Notes under the pieces: model-generated
Seen by the model: only the letters and a program-made list of their open reading frames with translations
Database searches by the model: none
What the model was told of the DNA's origin: nothing
Part shown: one piece after another, positions 37,839 to 46,944 of the stretch
Layout: every line of letters begins with the position of its first letter
Numbering within the stretch: the stretch's first letter is position 1
Made by a program: the position numbers and the translations under genes
Assembly: GCF_001428505.1 (NCBI RefSeq)
Contig: NZ_LMHU01000006.1
Location: 372,712-436,711 of the forward strand
Length of the DNA: 64,000 nucleotides
DNA from: Terrabacter sp. Root181
GTDB lineage: Bacteria > Actinomycetota > Actinomycetes > Actinomycetales > Dermatophilaceae
Direction of reading: 5' to 3'

Positions 37839-40800
37839 ATGCTGCCCCGCCCCACCCCGCTGGCCGAGCCTGACCGCGACGTCGAACGACGCAGGACCGG
37901 GCGCCTGGGGTCTGCCCTCGTCGTGGCGGCTCTCCTCGCCGGAGTACCCGGCCTCGCGACGGCGCAGCCGGCGACCGCGGCTCCGTCGCTCGCCACCGCC
38001 GCACCGGCCACCGCCGCCGTCACCGGGACCGCGCCGGCCGCGGTCAGCCTGTCGGTCGTCGCCGGCCCGACCAGCGGTGGCACGACCGTCGATCTGTCGG
38101 GGACAGGCGTGGGAGCCACAACGACGGCCTGGTTCGGCTCCACCGCCGTCACCCGCATCACGAAGGTCTCGAGCACCCGGGTCCGCGTGCTCACCCCGGC
38201 CCACCCGGCCGGAGTGGCGAGCGTCCGCGTCACCACCCCGGCAGGCACGTCTCCCGTCTCGTCGCGCTCGAGCTTCGCCTTCGACGCGGTCCCGACCGTG
38301 ACGGCGCTGTCGTCAGGCACCGCTACGACGGGCGGCGGCACGGTGGTGACGCTGACCGGGACCGGGCTCTACCGCACCACCGCGGTGCGCTTCGGCAGCA
38401 CCCCGGCCGCAGGCCTCACCCGCCTCTCGGCGACCCAGCTGCGTGTCACCGTCCCGGCGCACACCGCCGGGGTCGTCGACGTCCGGGTCACGACGCCGGG
38501 CGGCACCTCGCCGGTGGTCTCCGCCGCCCGCTTCACCTACACGGTCGCCCCCGTCGTCACCCCACCGACGGTCACCGGCCTCTCCGTCGCGGCAGGACCG
38601 GTGCGGGGCGGGACGACGGTCGTCGTGTCGGGGACCCGCTTGACGGGGGCCACCACGGTCACCTTCGGGGCGACCGCGGCCCGGTTCACCGTGCTGTCGA
38701 GCACCCAGCTACGCGTCACGTCGCCGGCCCGACCGGCCGGACTCGTCAACGTGCGCGTCCGGACCGCCTCCGGCATCTCGTTCGGCTACTCCGCGAACGC
38801 CTTCGCCTACGAGGCAGTCCCGACCCTCACCGGGATCTCGTCCACCTCGGGTCCCACGGCCGGTGGGGCCACCGTGACCCTGACGGGCACCGGCCTCGGC
38901 AGGGCGACCGCCGCCCAGTTCGGCTCCACGACGACGACCAAGGTCGTGCGGGTCTCGGCGAGCACGCTGCGCGTCACCACCCCGGCACGTCCGGTGGGCA
39001 CCGTCGACGTGCGCGTGACGACGCCGGGTGGCATCTCGGCCGCCACCTCACGAGCCCGCTACGGCTACCAGGCGCTCCCCGCTGTGACGTCCCTGTCGAC
39101 GACGGCCGGCCCGGTGCGCGGCGGCACGGTCGTCACGCTGACCGGCTCCCGGTTCACGGGCGCGACCCGGGTCGCCTTCGGCGCCATGGCAGCCCGCTTC
39201 ACCGTCCTGTCGGCCACGAGCATCCGGGCCACGGCGCCCGCTCACACGGCCGGGGTCGTCGCCGTCACCGTCACGACCGCGTACGGCACGTCCCCCGAGC
39301 ACTCGTCGAGCACCTTCGCCTTCGACCCCGTCCCGGCCATCACGTCGCTGTCCCCCCAGGCGGGCCCGCCGGCGGGCGGCACCGTCGTGACCCTGACCGG
39401 CACGGGTCTGGAACGGGCCACGGCCATCCGTTTCGGCTCGGTCGCCGCGACCGACGTCGTCCGGGTATCGGCGACCACGGTGCGCGCCACGACGCCGCGC
39501 CACGCCTCCGGCCCCGTCGACGTCCAGGTCATGACGCCGGGTGGCACCTCCGCCGCAGGAGCCGGCGCCCGCTTCGCCTACGGATCGCCGCCGGTCGTCA
39601 CCGCCCTGTCCGTCACCGCCGGCCCGCTGCGCGGCGGCACGGTCGTGACGATCTCGGGTGCGCACCTCGCCGACGCCACCTCGGTGCGTTTCGGGACCGT
39701 CGCCGCCACCGGGTTCGTCCGCGTCTCGGACGGCACCCTCCGGGTCACCGCCCCCGGCCAGGCCGAGGGGACCGTGGCCGTACGCGTCACCAACCCCAAC
39801 GGGACCAGCCCCGAGTCAGCGACCGGCCGGTTCACCTACGTCGGCATGCCCGCCGTGTCCGCGCTCTCGGCCCCGGCAGGCCCGCTCCGCGGCGGCGTCG
39901 TCGTGACCGTCACGGGCACACGTCTGGGTCTGGCGACCGGCGTGGACTTCGGCGGCGTGCCCGGCACCGGGCTCGTCCGGGTCTCCGACACGACCCTGCG
40001 GATCACCGCCCCCGCGCGGACCGTCGGCACCGTCGACGTCCGCGTCACGACGCCCGGCGGCGTCTCCCCGGTCGTGCCGGCCGCCCGGTTCACCTACCAG
40101 GCCGTCCCGACCGTCACCGCCGTCTCCCCCACCCTCGCGCCCACGAAGGGCGGCGGCACGGTCACCCTGGCGGGGACGGCATACGACCGGGTGTCGTCGG
40201 TGGCGTTCGGCGGCGTCGCCGCCACGGCCGTGACCCGCCTCTCCGCCACCCAGCTGCGCGTCACCCTGCCGGCCCACGCGGAGGGCGACGTCGATGTGCG
40301 CGTGACCACGCCCGGTGGCACGTCGCTCGTGGTCCCCGCCGGGCGCTTCACCTTCCAGGACGCACCGGTCGTCGCCTCGGTCTCTCCCGCCTCGGGCCCC
40401 CTGGCCGGCGGCACCGTGGTCACCCTGCGCGGCACGTCCTTCACGGACGTTCGCGGGGTGCTCTTCAACGGTGTCGCCGCCACGTCCTTCACCCGCGTCT
40501 CCGCGACGCAGCTGACCGCGGTCGTGCCGGCTCGGATCGCCACGGGCAGCATCCCGATCCGGGTCACCACCCGCGCCGGCACCGTCGTGCGCACCGACGG
40601 CTTCACCTACGTCGCGGGGGCAACGCTCCGGACGGGCCAGTGGCTCTCGTCCGCGACGGCGCTCCGGTCGTCCACGGGGGCCTATCTCGCCACGATGCAG
40701 GCGGACGGCAACCTCGTCGTCACGACGTCGGCCGGGGTCCGCCGCTGGACGAGCGGCACGCCGGGCGCCGGCAACCGTCTCCAGGTCCGGGCCGACGGCA

Positions 40801-41708
40801 ACGTCGTCATGCTGCGCACCAACGGCACGGTCGCGTGGTCGAGCGGGACCGGCGGCTGGACGGGAGGCCTGCTCACCCTGACGAACGACGGCCTGCTCCA
40901 GGTCCGCCAGGGCACGACGACGGTGTGGGACCACCGCGGCTACCGCTACGACCGGATGCTGCCGGGCCAGGTGCTGCGGTCCGGGGAGTCGATCCTGTCC
41001 ACGAGCAAGGCGTGGCAGCTGACGATGCGCACCGACGGCAACCTCGTGCTGACCTCGTCCGCCGGTGTGCGGCAGTGGGCGACCTTCACGACGGGGACCG
41101 GCAGCACCGCCACGATGCAGACCGACGGCAACCTCGTCGTGCGCAGCCCGCGCGGCGTGACGCTGTGGTCGACCGGGACCAGCGGGAGCGGCTCCGTCGT
41201 GCGCGTGCTCGGCAACGCCAACGTCGCCGTCTACCGGTCCACCACCGTGACGTGGGCGATCACCGGCGGTCCTGCCCCGTCGAGCTGGAAGTGCTACTCG
41301 CGCGCCACCCAGGACTGCATCGAGCGCTTCGGCTACTACGGGCAGCGCGCGTGGAGCTACCCCGTCGACCCGTGGGGAAACAACTGCACGAACTTCTCGG
41401 CCTACCGGCTCTCCCGTGACGGCGTGAAGAACCCCGGCAACCTCGGCAACGCCACCAGCTGGGACACGAACGCCCGGGCCAAGGGCTTCGCCGTCGACCA
41501 GAAGCCCCGCGTCGGCGACATCGCCCAGTGGAACTCCAACCACGTCGCGTACGTGGACTGGGTCAGCGCCGACGGCGACACCGTCGCGATCTCCGAGAGC
41601 GGTTACGGCGGAACGGTCCTCGGTGCGACCTACACCTCGATGAGCGGTCGCCGCATCCTCGAGCGGGGCAGCTACTCCTGGCCGTCGAACTTCATCCACT
41701 TCCGCTGA
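37839..41708 (+). CDS. large secreted protein: ten IPT/TIG repeats, two bulb-lectin-like domains, CHAP domain
   Basis: 1289 residues. A signal peptide (basic RRR near 17-19, hydrophobic 22-42, Ala-rich cleavage region) is followed by ten tandem IPT/TIG immunoglobulin-like repeats of about 85 residues (68-149, 150-235, 243-325, 326-411, 412-497, 498-582, 583-668, 669-754, 755-840, 841-925), each with GPxxGGTxVTLTGTGL near its start and a R-F-x-Y end. Residues 927-1140 hold two bulb-type mannose-lectin-like domains with ADGNLVV, ADGNVVM and TDGNLVL repeats (degenerate QxDxNxVxY sites). The CHAP domain (1150-1289) has catalytic Cys1183 (NNCTNFSAYRL), His1235 (NSNHVAYVDW) and Glu1253. CHAP domains cleave peptidoglycan as amidases or endopeptidases. 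AAGGAG lies eight bases before the ATG. No transmembrane or sorting anchor is seen at the C-terminus, so it is probably released or bound through its repeats. Confidence 0.92.
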   Translation: MLPRPTPLAEPDRDVERRRTGRLGSALVVAALLAGVPGLATAQPATAAPSLATAAPATAAVTGTAPAAVSLSVVAGPTSGGTTVDLSGTGVGATTTAWFGSTAVTRITKVSSTRVRVLTPAHPAGVASVRVTTPAGTSPVSSRSSFAFDAVPTVTALSSGTATTGGGTVVTLTGTGLYRTTAVRFGSTPAAGLTRLSATQLRVTVPAHTAGVVDVRVTTPGGTSPVVSAARFTYTVAPVVTPPTVTGLSVAAGPVRGGTTVVVSGTRLTGATTVTFGATAARFTVLSSTQLRVTSPARPAGLVNVRVRTASGISFGYSANAFAYEAVPTLTGISSTSGPTAGGATVTLTGTGLGRATAAQFGSTTTTKVVRVSASTLRVTTPARPVGTVDVRVTTPGGISAATSRARYGYQALPAVTSLSTTAGPVRGGTVVTLTGSRFTGATRVAFGAMAARFTVLSATSIRATAPAHTAGVVAVTVTTAYGTSPEHSSSTFAFDPVPAITSLSPQAGPPAGGTVVTLTGTGLERATAIRFGSVAATDVVRVSATTVRATTPRHASGPVDVQVMTPGGTSAAGAGARFAYGSPPVVTALSVTAGPLRGGTVVTISGAHLADATSVRFGTVAATGFVRVSDGTLRVTAPGQAEGTVAVRVTNPNGTSPESATGRFTYVGMPAVSALSAPAGPLRGGVVVTVTGTRLGLATGVDFGGVPGTGLVRVSDTTLRITAPARTVGTVDVRVTTPGGVSPVVPAARFTYQAVPTVTAVSPTLAPTKGGGTVTLAGTAYDRVSSVAFGGVAATAVTRLSATQLRVTLPAHAEGDVDVRVTTPGGTSLVVPAGRFTFQDAPVVASVSPASGPLAGGTVVTLRGTSFTDVRGVLFNGVAATSFTRVSATQLTAVVPARIATGSIPIRVTTRAGTVVRTDGFTYVAGATLRTGQWLSSATALRSSTGAYLATMQADGNLVVTTSAGVRRWTSGTPGAGNRLQVRADGNVVMLRTNGTVAWSSGTGGWTGGLLTLTNDGLLQVRQGTTTVWDHRGYRYDRMLPGQVLRSGESILSTSKAWQLTMRTDGNLVLTSSAGVRQWATFTTGTGSTATMQTDGNLVVRSPRGVTLWSTGTSGSGSVVRVLGNANVAVYRSTTVTWAITGGPAPSSWKCYSRATQDCIERFGYYGQRAWSYPVDPWGNNCTNFSAYRLSRDGVKNPGNLGNATSWDTNARAKGFAVDQKPRVGDIAQWNSNHVAYVDWVSADGDTVAISESGYGGTVLGATYTSMSGRRILERGSYSWPSNFIHFR
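38040..40620 (+). repeat. ten tandem repeats of about 255 bases encoding IPT domains
   Basis: Coding repeats inside the CHAP-protein gene. Blocks such as GTCACGACGCCGGGCGGCAC recur near the end of most units (for example near 38487, 39015, 39530, 40045 and 40304), and the first and last units are the most diverged. Recent duplication or recombination between units is plausible. Confidence 0.8.
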
Positions 41709-41715
41709 CGGCGAC

Positions 41716-41743
41716 GCCTCGGGACCCCGGTCGGTCCCGAGGC
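41716..41743 (+). terminator. terminator of the IPT-lectin-CHAP gene
   Basis: A perfect 11-base inverted repeat (GCCTCGGGACC and complement) with a six-base loop starts seven bases after the stop. Flanking bases (GCGAC/GTCGC) extend it with a bulge. Confidence 0.75.
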
Positions 41744-41779
41744 CTTGTCGCGCCGTCCGCCGGGTGGGAGCCTGCCACG

Positions 41780-42262
41780 GTGACCCGGACGATCTACGAC
41801 GCCGTCGGCGGGATGCCCGCGCTCGTCTCCCTCGCGCACGCCTGGCACGAGCGGGTGCTCGCCGACCCGGTCGTGTCGCACGCCTTCTCGCACGGCTACC
41901 ACCCCGACCACACCGAGCGGCTCGCCGCGTACTGGGCCGAGGCCCTCGGCGGGCCACCGGCCGTCACGACCTCCGTCGCGAGCGAGTCGGAGGTGGTGCG
42001 GATGCACTCGGGCAACGGCCCGCACCAGGAGATGGACGCGCGGGCGGTGGAGTGCTTCGAGCGGGCCGTGGAGGACGCCGGCCTCTCCGGCGACGCGGAC
42101 GTACGCGACGCGCTCGTCGCGTACTTCACCTGGGCGACCGGCTACATGGGCACCTACCACGGGTCGGCCGACCAGGTGCCCGACGGCCTGACGGTGCCGC
42201 GCTGGTCGTGGGACGGCCTCGTCGACGGCACCGACTCCCGTCCCTCGCAACACACCGAGTAG
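41780..42262 (+). CDS. truncated haemoglobin, group II-like
   Basis: A 160-residue globin. It begins TIYDAVGGMPALVSLAHAWHERVLADPVVSHAF, the A-B helix pattern of truncated globins, then YWAEALGGP and EVVRMHSGNGPHQEM, where a His in the E/F region should be the haem ligand. The usual actinobacterial annotation is group II truncated haemoglobin. These proteins bind O2 and NO or protect against oxidative and nitrosative stress. The start at GTG 41780 is supported by GGGAG nine bases upstream (a leaderless start is also possible). The last five codons and the stop lie inside the left arm of a long hairpin. Confidence 0.8.
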   Translation: MTRTIYDAVGGMPALVSLAHAWHERVLADPVVSHAFSHGYHPDHTERLAAYWAEALGGPPAVTTSVASESEVVRMHSGNGPHQEMDARAVECFERAVEDAGLSGDADVRDALVAYFTWATGYMGTYHGSADQVPDGLTVPRWSWDGLVDGTDSRPSQHTE

Positions 42263-42316
42263 GTCGCAACCCACCGCGATCCGATCCCGGTGGGTTGTGA
42301 CCTACTCGGTGTGTTG
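42248..42316. terminator. 28-bp-arm bidirectional terminator hairpin overlapping the globin stop codon
   Basis: Arms 42248-42275 and 42289-42316 are complementary over 28 positions except one G-U pair, with a 13-base loop. The TAG stop of the globin gene (42260-42262) is inside the left arm. It also lies 48 bases past the end of the minus-strand flavin-reductase gene, so it can end both converging transcripts. Confidence 0.8.
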
Positions 42317-42364
42317 GGGGCCTGGACGTCCGGAGGCGTGCGACCGGGCGGCGGGCACGGGGCC

Positions 42365-42904
42365 TCAGCCCCAGTAGTCGTCCATCGCCGCAGGGCCCTC
42401 GTCGGTCCCCGCCGACGCACGCCGCTCGGTGACGGTCAGGCGTCCGCGGTAGAAGAGCATCGGCCGGCCGGACTCGCCGTCCTCGAGGTCGAGGACCCGA
42501 CCGACGACCACGTCGTGGTCGCCGGCGACGTGGACCTGCTCGACCGAGCAGTGCACCCGCATGAGCACGCCGGGCAGGCTCGGGCCACCGTGCACCGACG
42601 GCTCCCAGTCCAGCGCGTCGAAGCGCGCGCCGCCCGCCGAGCCGAAGCGAGCGATGAGGTCACGCTGGTCGTGCCGCAGCACGTTCACGGTGAAGCGACC
42701 GTCGTCGCGCATCCGCGGCCATGACCGACCGCGGTGGTCGGCGCAGAAGAGCACGAGCGGCGGGTGCAGGGACACCGACGCGAAGGACTGGCACGCGAAC
42801 CCGACCGGCTGCCCGCCGTCGGCGAACCCGGTCACGATCGTCACGCCCGTGGCGAAGTGGCCGAGCGCGTGGCGCATCCGCTCCGGGGTCGGCTCGCCCG
42901 TCAC
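42365..42904 (-). CDS. flavin reductase family protein (FMN-binding)
   Basis: A 179-residue flavin-reductase/DIM6-NTAB domain. It begins MRHALGHFATGVTIVTG, typical of the fold, then GFACQSFASVSLHPPLVLFC (FMN-binding loop), FTVNVLRHDQRDLIARFG, and VHCSVEQVHVAGDHDVVVGRV (the HxxGDH-type motif). These proteins use NAD(P)H to reduce flavin for a partner monooxygenase; no monooxygenase gene is adjacent. The GTG start overlaps the stop of the PH-domain gene (GTGA). It is the last gene of the riboswitch-led operon, which fits a protein that needs FMN or FAD. Confidence 0.88.
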   Translation of the reverse strand: MTGEPTPERMRHALGHFATGVTIVTGFADGGQPVGFACQSFASVSLHPPLVLFCADHRGRSWPRMRDDGRFTVNVLRHDQRDLIARFGSAGGARFDALDWEPSVHGGPSLPGVLMRVHCSVEQVHVAGDHDVVVGRVLDLEDGESGRPMLFYRGRLTVTERRASAGTDEGPAAMDDYWG

Positions 42905-43413
42905 GTCAGGTCCTGGGGACGGTCGGGCTCACGCGCCTCGCCGAACGCCTGGACGAGCGCGGCGAGCCGGGACGCCTCCCGACCGGCGAGCGGACCGTCG
43001 GCCTTCTGGATCGCCATGACCGCGACGGTGTCGCCGTCCTCGAGGTCGAGGGTGACCCAGGGCTCTCCCCCACCGAACTGGATGCCGACGACCTCGGGCC
43101 ACTCGAGCGTGCGGGTGAGCACGAGGTTGCGCACGACGAGGCCGGCGCGGCTCGGTAAGGCGGCGATCGACGCGTACCGCCAGGCGAGGAAGGCGATCAC
43201 GACGCCCAGCCCGAAGAACATCAGGCGGTCGCCCAGCCCCCACCGACCGTCCACCTGCGCCGGCATGACGACGGCGATGGCGCCGAAGACGGCGAGCGAG
43301 GACCACACCACGCCGAGCGCAACGGCCCGACCACGCTTGGGACGGAAGGGCGCCCACGCCGCCGAGTCCGCGGACGGATCGGGTGCCGGCTGGGACGGGG
43401 GCTGCTGCGTCAT
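42901..43413 (-). CDS. PH-domain (bPH2/bPH6-like) membrane protein
   Basis: A 170-residue protein with a Pro-rich N-terminus, two hydrophobic helices (about 30-50 and 60-78) and a bacterial PH-like beta domain (ASIAALPSRAGLVVRNLVLTRTLEWPEVVGIQFG, about 85-150). This architecture occurs next to ribH/hisG in Actinobacteria. The function is unknown. It follows hisG with a 30-base gap and is translationally coupled to the flavin reductase. Confidence 0.8.
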   Translation of the reverse strand: MTQQPPSQPAPDPSADSAAWAPFRPKRGRAVALGVVWSSLAVFGAIAVVMPAQVDGRWGLGDRLMFFGLGVVIAFLAWRYASIAALPSRAGLVVRNLVLTRTLEWPEVVGIQFGGGEPWVTLDLEDGDTVAVMAIQKADGPLAGREASRLAALVQAFGEAREPDRPQDLT

Positions 43414-43443
43414 CGGGTCACGTCCGTCGTCCGCCGTGGTGCT

Positions 43444-44289
43444 TCACAGCCGGCAGGCGGCGATGTCGGTCACGAGGATCGCCCGCGCGCCGAGGTCGTA
43501 GAGCTCGTCCATGAGCCGGTTGCGGCCGATGCGGGGCACCATGGCGCGCACGGCGACCCACGCGTCGTCCTGCATCGGCGAGACCGTCGGGGACTCGAGG
43601 CCCGGCGTGAGCTCGCAGGCGCGGTCGACGAGCTCCTTCGGGCAGTCGTAGTCGAGCATGACGTAGGTGCGGGCCGTGATGACGCCGGCGATGCGTCGCT
43701 GGAGCACCTCGATGGCCTGGGCCTCGCCCGGGCGGTCGCCGCGGATGAGGACGGCCTCGGAGCGCAGGATCGGCTCACCGAAGACCTCGAGACCCTGCTG
43801 CCGCAGCGTCGTGCCCGTCTCGACGACGTCGGCGATGCAGTCCGCGACCCCCAGCGTGATGGCCGTCTCGACGGCGCCGTCGAGCCGCACGACGTCGGCC
43901 GACAGCCCGCGGGCCGCGAGGTCCGAGCGCACGAGGCCGGCGTACGACGTCGCGACGCGCTTGCCCGCGATGTCCTCGACGGTGGCCACGTGACCGGGCT
44001 TGCCGGCATACCGGAAGGTCGAGGCGCCGAAGCCGAGCGACATGACCTCGACGGCGTCGGACCCCGAGTCGAGCAGCAGGTCGCGGCCGGTGACGCCAGC
44101 GTCGACGGTGCCCGACCCGACGTAGACGGCGATGTCGCGAGGGCGCAGGTAGAAGAACTCGACGTCGTTCTCGACGTCGGTGACGACGAGCTCCTTGGTG
44201 TCACGGCGCGTGCGGTAGCCCGCCTCGCGCAGCAGGTCGACGGTCGCGTCGGACAGGGAGCCCTTGTTGGGCACGGCGATTCGCAGCAT
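43444..44289 (-). CDS. hisG: ATP phosphoribosyltransferase, long form
   Basis: A 281-residue HisG_L enzyme. It starts MLRIAVPNKGSLSDATVDLL, has VGSGTVDAGVTGRDLLLDSG, the catalytic-domain loop ADCIADVVETGTTLRQQGL, and a C-terminal ACT-like regulatory domain of about 75 residues, so histidine feedback inhibition is expected. It catalyses the first step of histidine synthesis. I chose the ATG at 44289; the upstream part of the open frame overlaps hisE. hisE lies 14 bases upstream. Confidence 0.96.
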   Translation of the reverse strand: MLRIAVPNKGSLSDATVDLLREAGYRTRRDTKELVVTDVENDVEFFYLRPRDIAVYVGSGTVDAGVTGRDLLLDSGSDAVEVMSLGFGASTFRYAGKPGHVATVEDIAGKRVATSYAGLVRSDLAARGLSADVVRLDGAVETAITLGVADCIADVVETGTTLRQQGLEVFGEPILRSEAVLIRGDRPGEAQAIEVLQRRIAGVITARTYVMLDYDCPKELVDRACELTPGLESPTVSPMQDDAWVAVRAMVPRIGRNRLMDELYDLGARAILVTDIAACRL

Positions 44290-44303
44290 GGGCAGTGAGG
44301 TCC

Positions 44304-44567
44304 TCAGAGGTGGGAGTAGACGTCGTCGAGCGAGATGCCCTTGGCGAGCATGAGGACCTGCAGATGGTAGAGGAGCTGGCTGATCTCCTCGGCGGCCTCG
44401 TCGTTCGACTGGTACTCGGCGGCCATCCACACCTCGGCCGCCTCCTCGACGATCTTCTTGCCGATGGCGTGGACGCCGGCGTCGAGCTGCGCGACGGTGC
44501 CCGATCCCTCGGGTCGCGACTGCGCCTTCTCGGCCAGCTCGGCGTACAGCTGCTCAAAGCTCTTCAC
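44304..44567 (-). CDS. hisE: phosphoribosyl-ATP pyrophosphatase
   Basis: An 87-residue all-alpha enzyme of the MazG-like fold with [21 protein letters not shown] and [17 protein letters not shown]. It hydrolyses phosphoribosyl-ATP to phosphoribosyl-AMP, the substrate of HisI. I chose GTG at 44567, which gives the usual 87 residues; an upstream GTG at 44615, overlapping the ribH stop, would add 16 residues that do not resemble the family. Neither has a clear ribosome-binding site. Confidence 0.93.
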   Translation of the reverse strand: MKSFEQLYAELAEKAQSRPEGSGTVAQLDAGVHAIGKKIVEEAAEVWMAAEYQSNDEAAEEISQLLYHLQVLMLAKGISLDDVYSHL

Positions 44568-44611
44568 GGTGCCCCAGCCTACGGGCCGCTCGGCCGCGGT
44601 CCGGACGGTGC

Positions 44612-45082
44612 TCACGTCGTGGCGACGCCACGGAGGGCGACGACGGTCGCGACGGCCGCCGACGCGGCCTCGAGGCCCTTGTCCTCGGCCGACCCGGGCA
44701 GGCCGGCACGGTCGAGCGCCTGGGCCTCGTCATCGCACGTGAGCACCCCGAAGCCGATCGGCGTCGCCGTGCGGACCGAGACGTCGGTGATCCCGACGGT
44801 CGCGGCCTGGCAGACGTAGTCGAAGTGCGGGGTGCCGCCGCGGATGACGACGCCGAGGGCGACGAGGGCGTCGTAGCGCCCCGCGAGGGACGCGCACGCG
44901 ACGGGCAGCTCGAACGTCCCGGGCACGCGGACGACGTCGACGGACGTGACCCCGGCGTCGGCGAGACCGCGGCGGGCGCCGTCGAGCAGGCCACCCATGA
45001 CCTGCTCGTGCCAGCTCGCAGCGACGACCGCGACCCGCAGCCCGCTGCCGTCGGTCGTGATGGTGGGGGCGCCGTCCTTCAT
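44612..45082 (-). CDS. ribH: 6,7-dimethyl-8-ribityllumazine synthase
   Basis: A 156-residue enzyme. [34 protein letters not shown] and [18 protein letters not shown] (catalytic His) are the family motifs. It condenses the pyrimidine with dihydroxybutanone phosphate made by RibBA. The ATG at 45082 overlaps the ribBA stop (ATGA). The product usually forms pentamers or 60-mers. Confidence 0.96.
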   Translation of the reverse strand: MKDGAPTITTDGSGLRVAVVAASWHEQVMGGLLDGARRGLADAGVTSVDVVRVPGTFELPVACASLAGRYDALVALGVVIRGGTPHFDYVCQAATVGITDVSVRTATPIGFGVLTCDDEAQALDRAGLPGSAEDKGLEAASAAVATVVALRGVATT

Positions 45083-46320
45083 GCCGTCTCCTTGCCGTGC
45101 CGGTCGGTCGTGACCGGGATGTCGTGGCCCATGCGCTCGCGCTTGGTGATGAGGTACTGCTCGTTGTCCGCGCCCATCGGCCCGTGCAGCCGCTCGACCG
45201 CGACGACGTCGAGGCCGAGGTGACGCAGCGCCGAGACCTTGGTGGGGTTGTTCGTCAGGAGCACGACCTGGGTCGCGCCGAGGTCGTGCAGGATCGCCGC
45301 TCCTGCGGCGTACTCCCGTGCGTCGACGGGAAGTCCCAGGGCCGTCTGCGCGTCGACCGTGTCGGCGCCGAGGTCCTGCTGGGAGTACGCGCGGAGCTTG
45401 TCGACGAGGCCGACGCCTCGGCCCTCGTGCCCGCCGAGGTAGACGACGACACCGCCCTCGCTCCCGACGCGCGAGAGGGACGCCTGCAGCTGGGGCCCGC
45501 AGTCGCAGCGCAGCGAGCCGAAGGCGTCGCCCGTCAGGCACTCGGAGTGCAGGCGGGTGAGGACGGGACCGGTGATGCTCCGCCCGTGCAGCCCGCGCGG
45601 GCTCACGAGGGCGACGTGCTCGTCGCCGGTCAGGGTGTCGCGGTAGCCGTGGGCGGTGAAGGTGCCGTGCACCGTCGGGATGCGGGTCGTGGCGAGCCGC
45701 TCGACCCGGTCGAGCCGCTGGCGGTGGTCGATGAGCTGCTCGATGGTGATGACGGGCAGCCCGTACTCGCGCCCGAGGCCGACGACCGCGTCGAAGCGCA
45801 TCATCGTGCCGTCGTCGTGGACGAGCTCGCCGATGACGCCGACGGGTGAGAGGCCCGCGAGGCGCGTCAGGTCGACCGCCGCCTCGGTGTGCCCGGGCCG
45901 GGTCAGCACGCCACCGTGGCGCGCGCGCAGCGGCAGGATGTGCCCGGGGCGGATGAGGTCGGCCGGCGTCGAGTCGACGTCCGCGAGCACCCGGACGGTG
46001 TGCAGGCGGTCGGCGGCGCTGATCCCGGTGGTGACGCCGCTGGCGGCGTCGACCGAGACCGTGTAGGCGGTGCGCAGCGGATCGCGGTTCTCGGCCACCA
46101 TGAGGGGCAGCTCGAGCCGGTCGGCGATCTCGTCGGGCATCGGCGCGCAGAGGTAGCCGGACGAGTGACGGATGGTCCACGCCATCCAGTCCTCGGTGGC
46201 GGTCTCGGCGGCGAGGACCAGGTCGCCCTCGTTCTCGCGGTCCTCGTCGTCGAGGACGAGGACCGGGCGTCCCGCCTGGAGGGCCTCGAGCGCGGCCTCC
46301 ACGGTCGAGAGGGTGGTCAT
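45079..46320 (-). CDS. ribBA: bifunctional DHBP synthase / GTP cyclohydrolase II
   Basis: A 413-residue fusion. The N-terminal DHBP synthase (1 to about 205) has [18 protein letters not shown] (acidic active-site loop) and [16 protein letters not shown]. The C-terminal GTP cyclohydrolase II has the zinc site [37 protein letters not shown], and the [11 protein letters not shown] end. It starts both branches of riboflavin synthesis. The ATG at 46320 overlaps the ribE stop. Both active sites look intact. Confidence 0.97.
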   Translation of the reverse strand: MTTLSTVEAALEALQAGRPVLVLDDEDRENEGDLVLAAETATEDWMAWTIRHSSGYLCAPMPDEIADRLELPLMVAENRDPLRTAYTVSVDAASGVTTGISAADRLHTVRVLADVDSTPADLIRPGHILPLRARHGGVLTRPGHTEAAVDLTRLAGLSPVGVIGELVHDDGTMMRFDAVVGLGREYGLPVITIEQLIDHRQRLDRVERLATTRIPTVHGTFTAHGYRDTLTGDEHVALVSPRGLHGRSITGPVLTRLHSECLTGDAFGSLRCDCGPQLQASLSRVGSEGGVVVYLGGHEGRGVGLVDKLRAYSQQDLGADTVDAQTALGLPVDAREYAAGAAILHDLGATQVVLLTNNPTKVSALRHLGLDVVAVERLHGPMGADNEQYLITKRERMGHDIPVTTDRHGKETA

Positions 46321-46934
46321 GAGCCGACCTCCTGCCGGTCGGTGTTCCGATGGCTGAGCAGTCGTTCGACGTACTTGGCGATGACGTCCACCTCGAGGTT
46401 GACGACGTCGCCGACTCCCTTGTGCCCCAACGTCGTCAGCGCGAGCGTCGTGGGGATGAGCGAGACGCCGAACGCGTCGTCGCCGACGTGCGCGACGGTG
46501 AGCGACACGCCGTCGACCGTGATGGACCCCTTCTCGACCACGTATGCCGCGAGGCCCGGTGGGAGCGTGAAGTCGACCGTCTCCCAACGGTCCCCGGGCG
46601 TGCGCGCCGTGATCGTGGCGGTGCCGTCGACGTGACCCTGGACGACGTGGCCGCCGAACCGGCCGTCGGCCGGCATGGCACGTTCGAGGTTGACGCGGTC
46701 GCCGGGTGCCAGGGCGCCGAGGCTGCTGCGGTCGAGGGTCTCGGCCATGACGTCGACGGCGAAGCCCGTGGCGTCGAACTCGGTCACGGTGAGGCAGACC
46801 CCGTTGACGCAGATGGAGGCCCCGTGCGTGGCGTCGCTGACGACGAGCGGGCCGTCGATGCGCAGCACCGCAGAGTCGCTGCCGTGCTCGACGGAGGCGA
46901 CGGTGCCGAGCTCCTCGACGATTCCGGTGAACAT
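46317..46934 (-). CDS. ribE: riboflavin synthase alpha chain
   Basis: A 205-residue protein of two lumazine-binding repeats: [18 protein letters not shown] in the first and [15 protein letters not shown] in the second, with [12 protein letters not shown] and [14 protein letters not shown] at equivalent places. It dismutates two lumazines into riboflavin. The ATG at 46934 has GAGGAG six bases upstream. Confidence 0.96.
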   Translation of the reverse strand: MFTGIVEELGTVASVEHGSDSAVLRIDGPLVVSDATHGASICVNGVCLTVTEFDATGFAVDVMAETLDRSSLGALAPGDRVNLERAMPADGRFGGHVVQGHVDGTATITARTPGDRWETVDFTLPPGLAAYVVEKGSITVDGVSLTVAHVGDDAFGVSLIPTTLALTTLGHKGVGDVVNLEVDVIAKYVERLLSHRNTDRQEVGS

Positions 46935-46944
46935 GTCTGTCTCC

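Noticed and set aside
38040-40620. CRISPR-like regular repeats
   Set aside because: Period of about 255 bases, coding in one frame, each unit an IPT domain; no short identical direct repeats with unique spacers.
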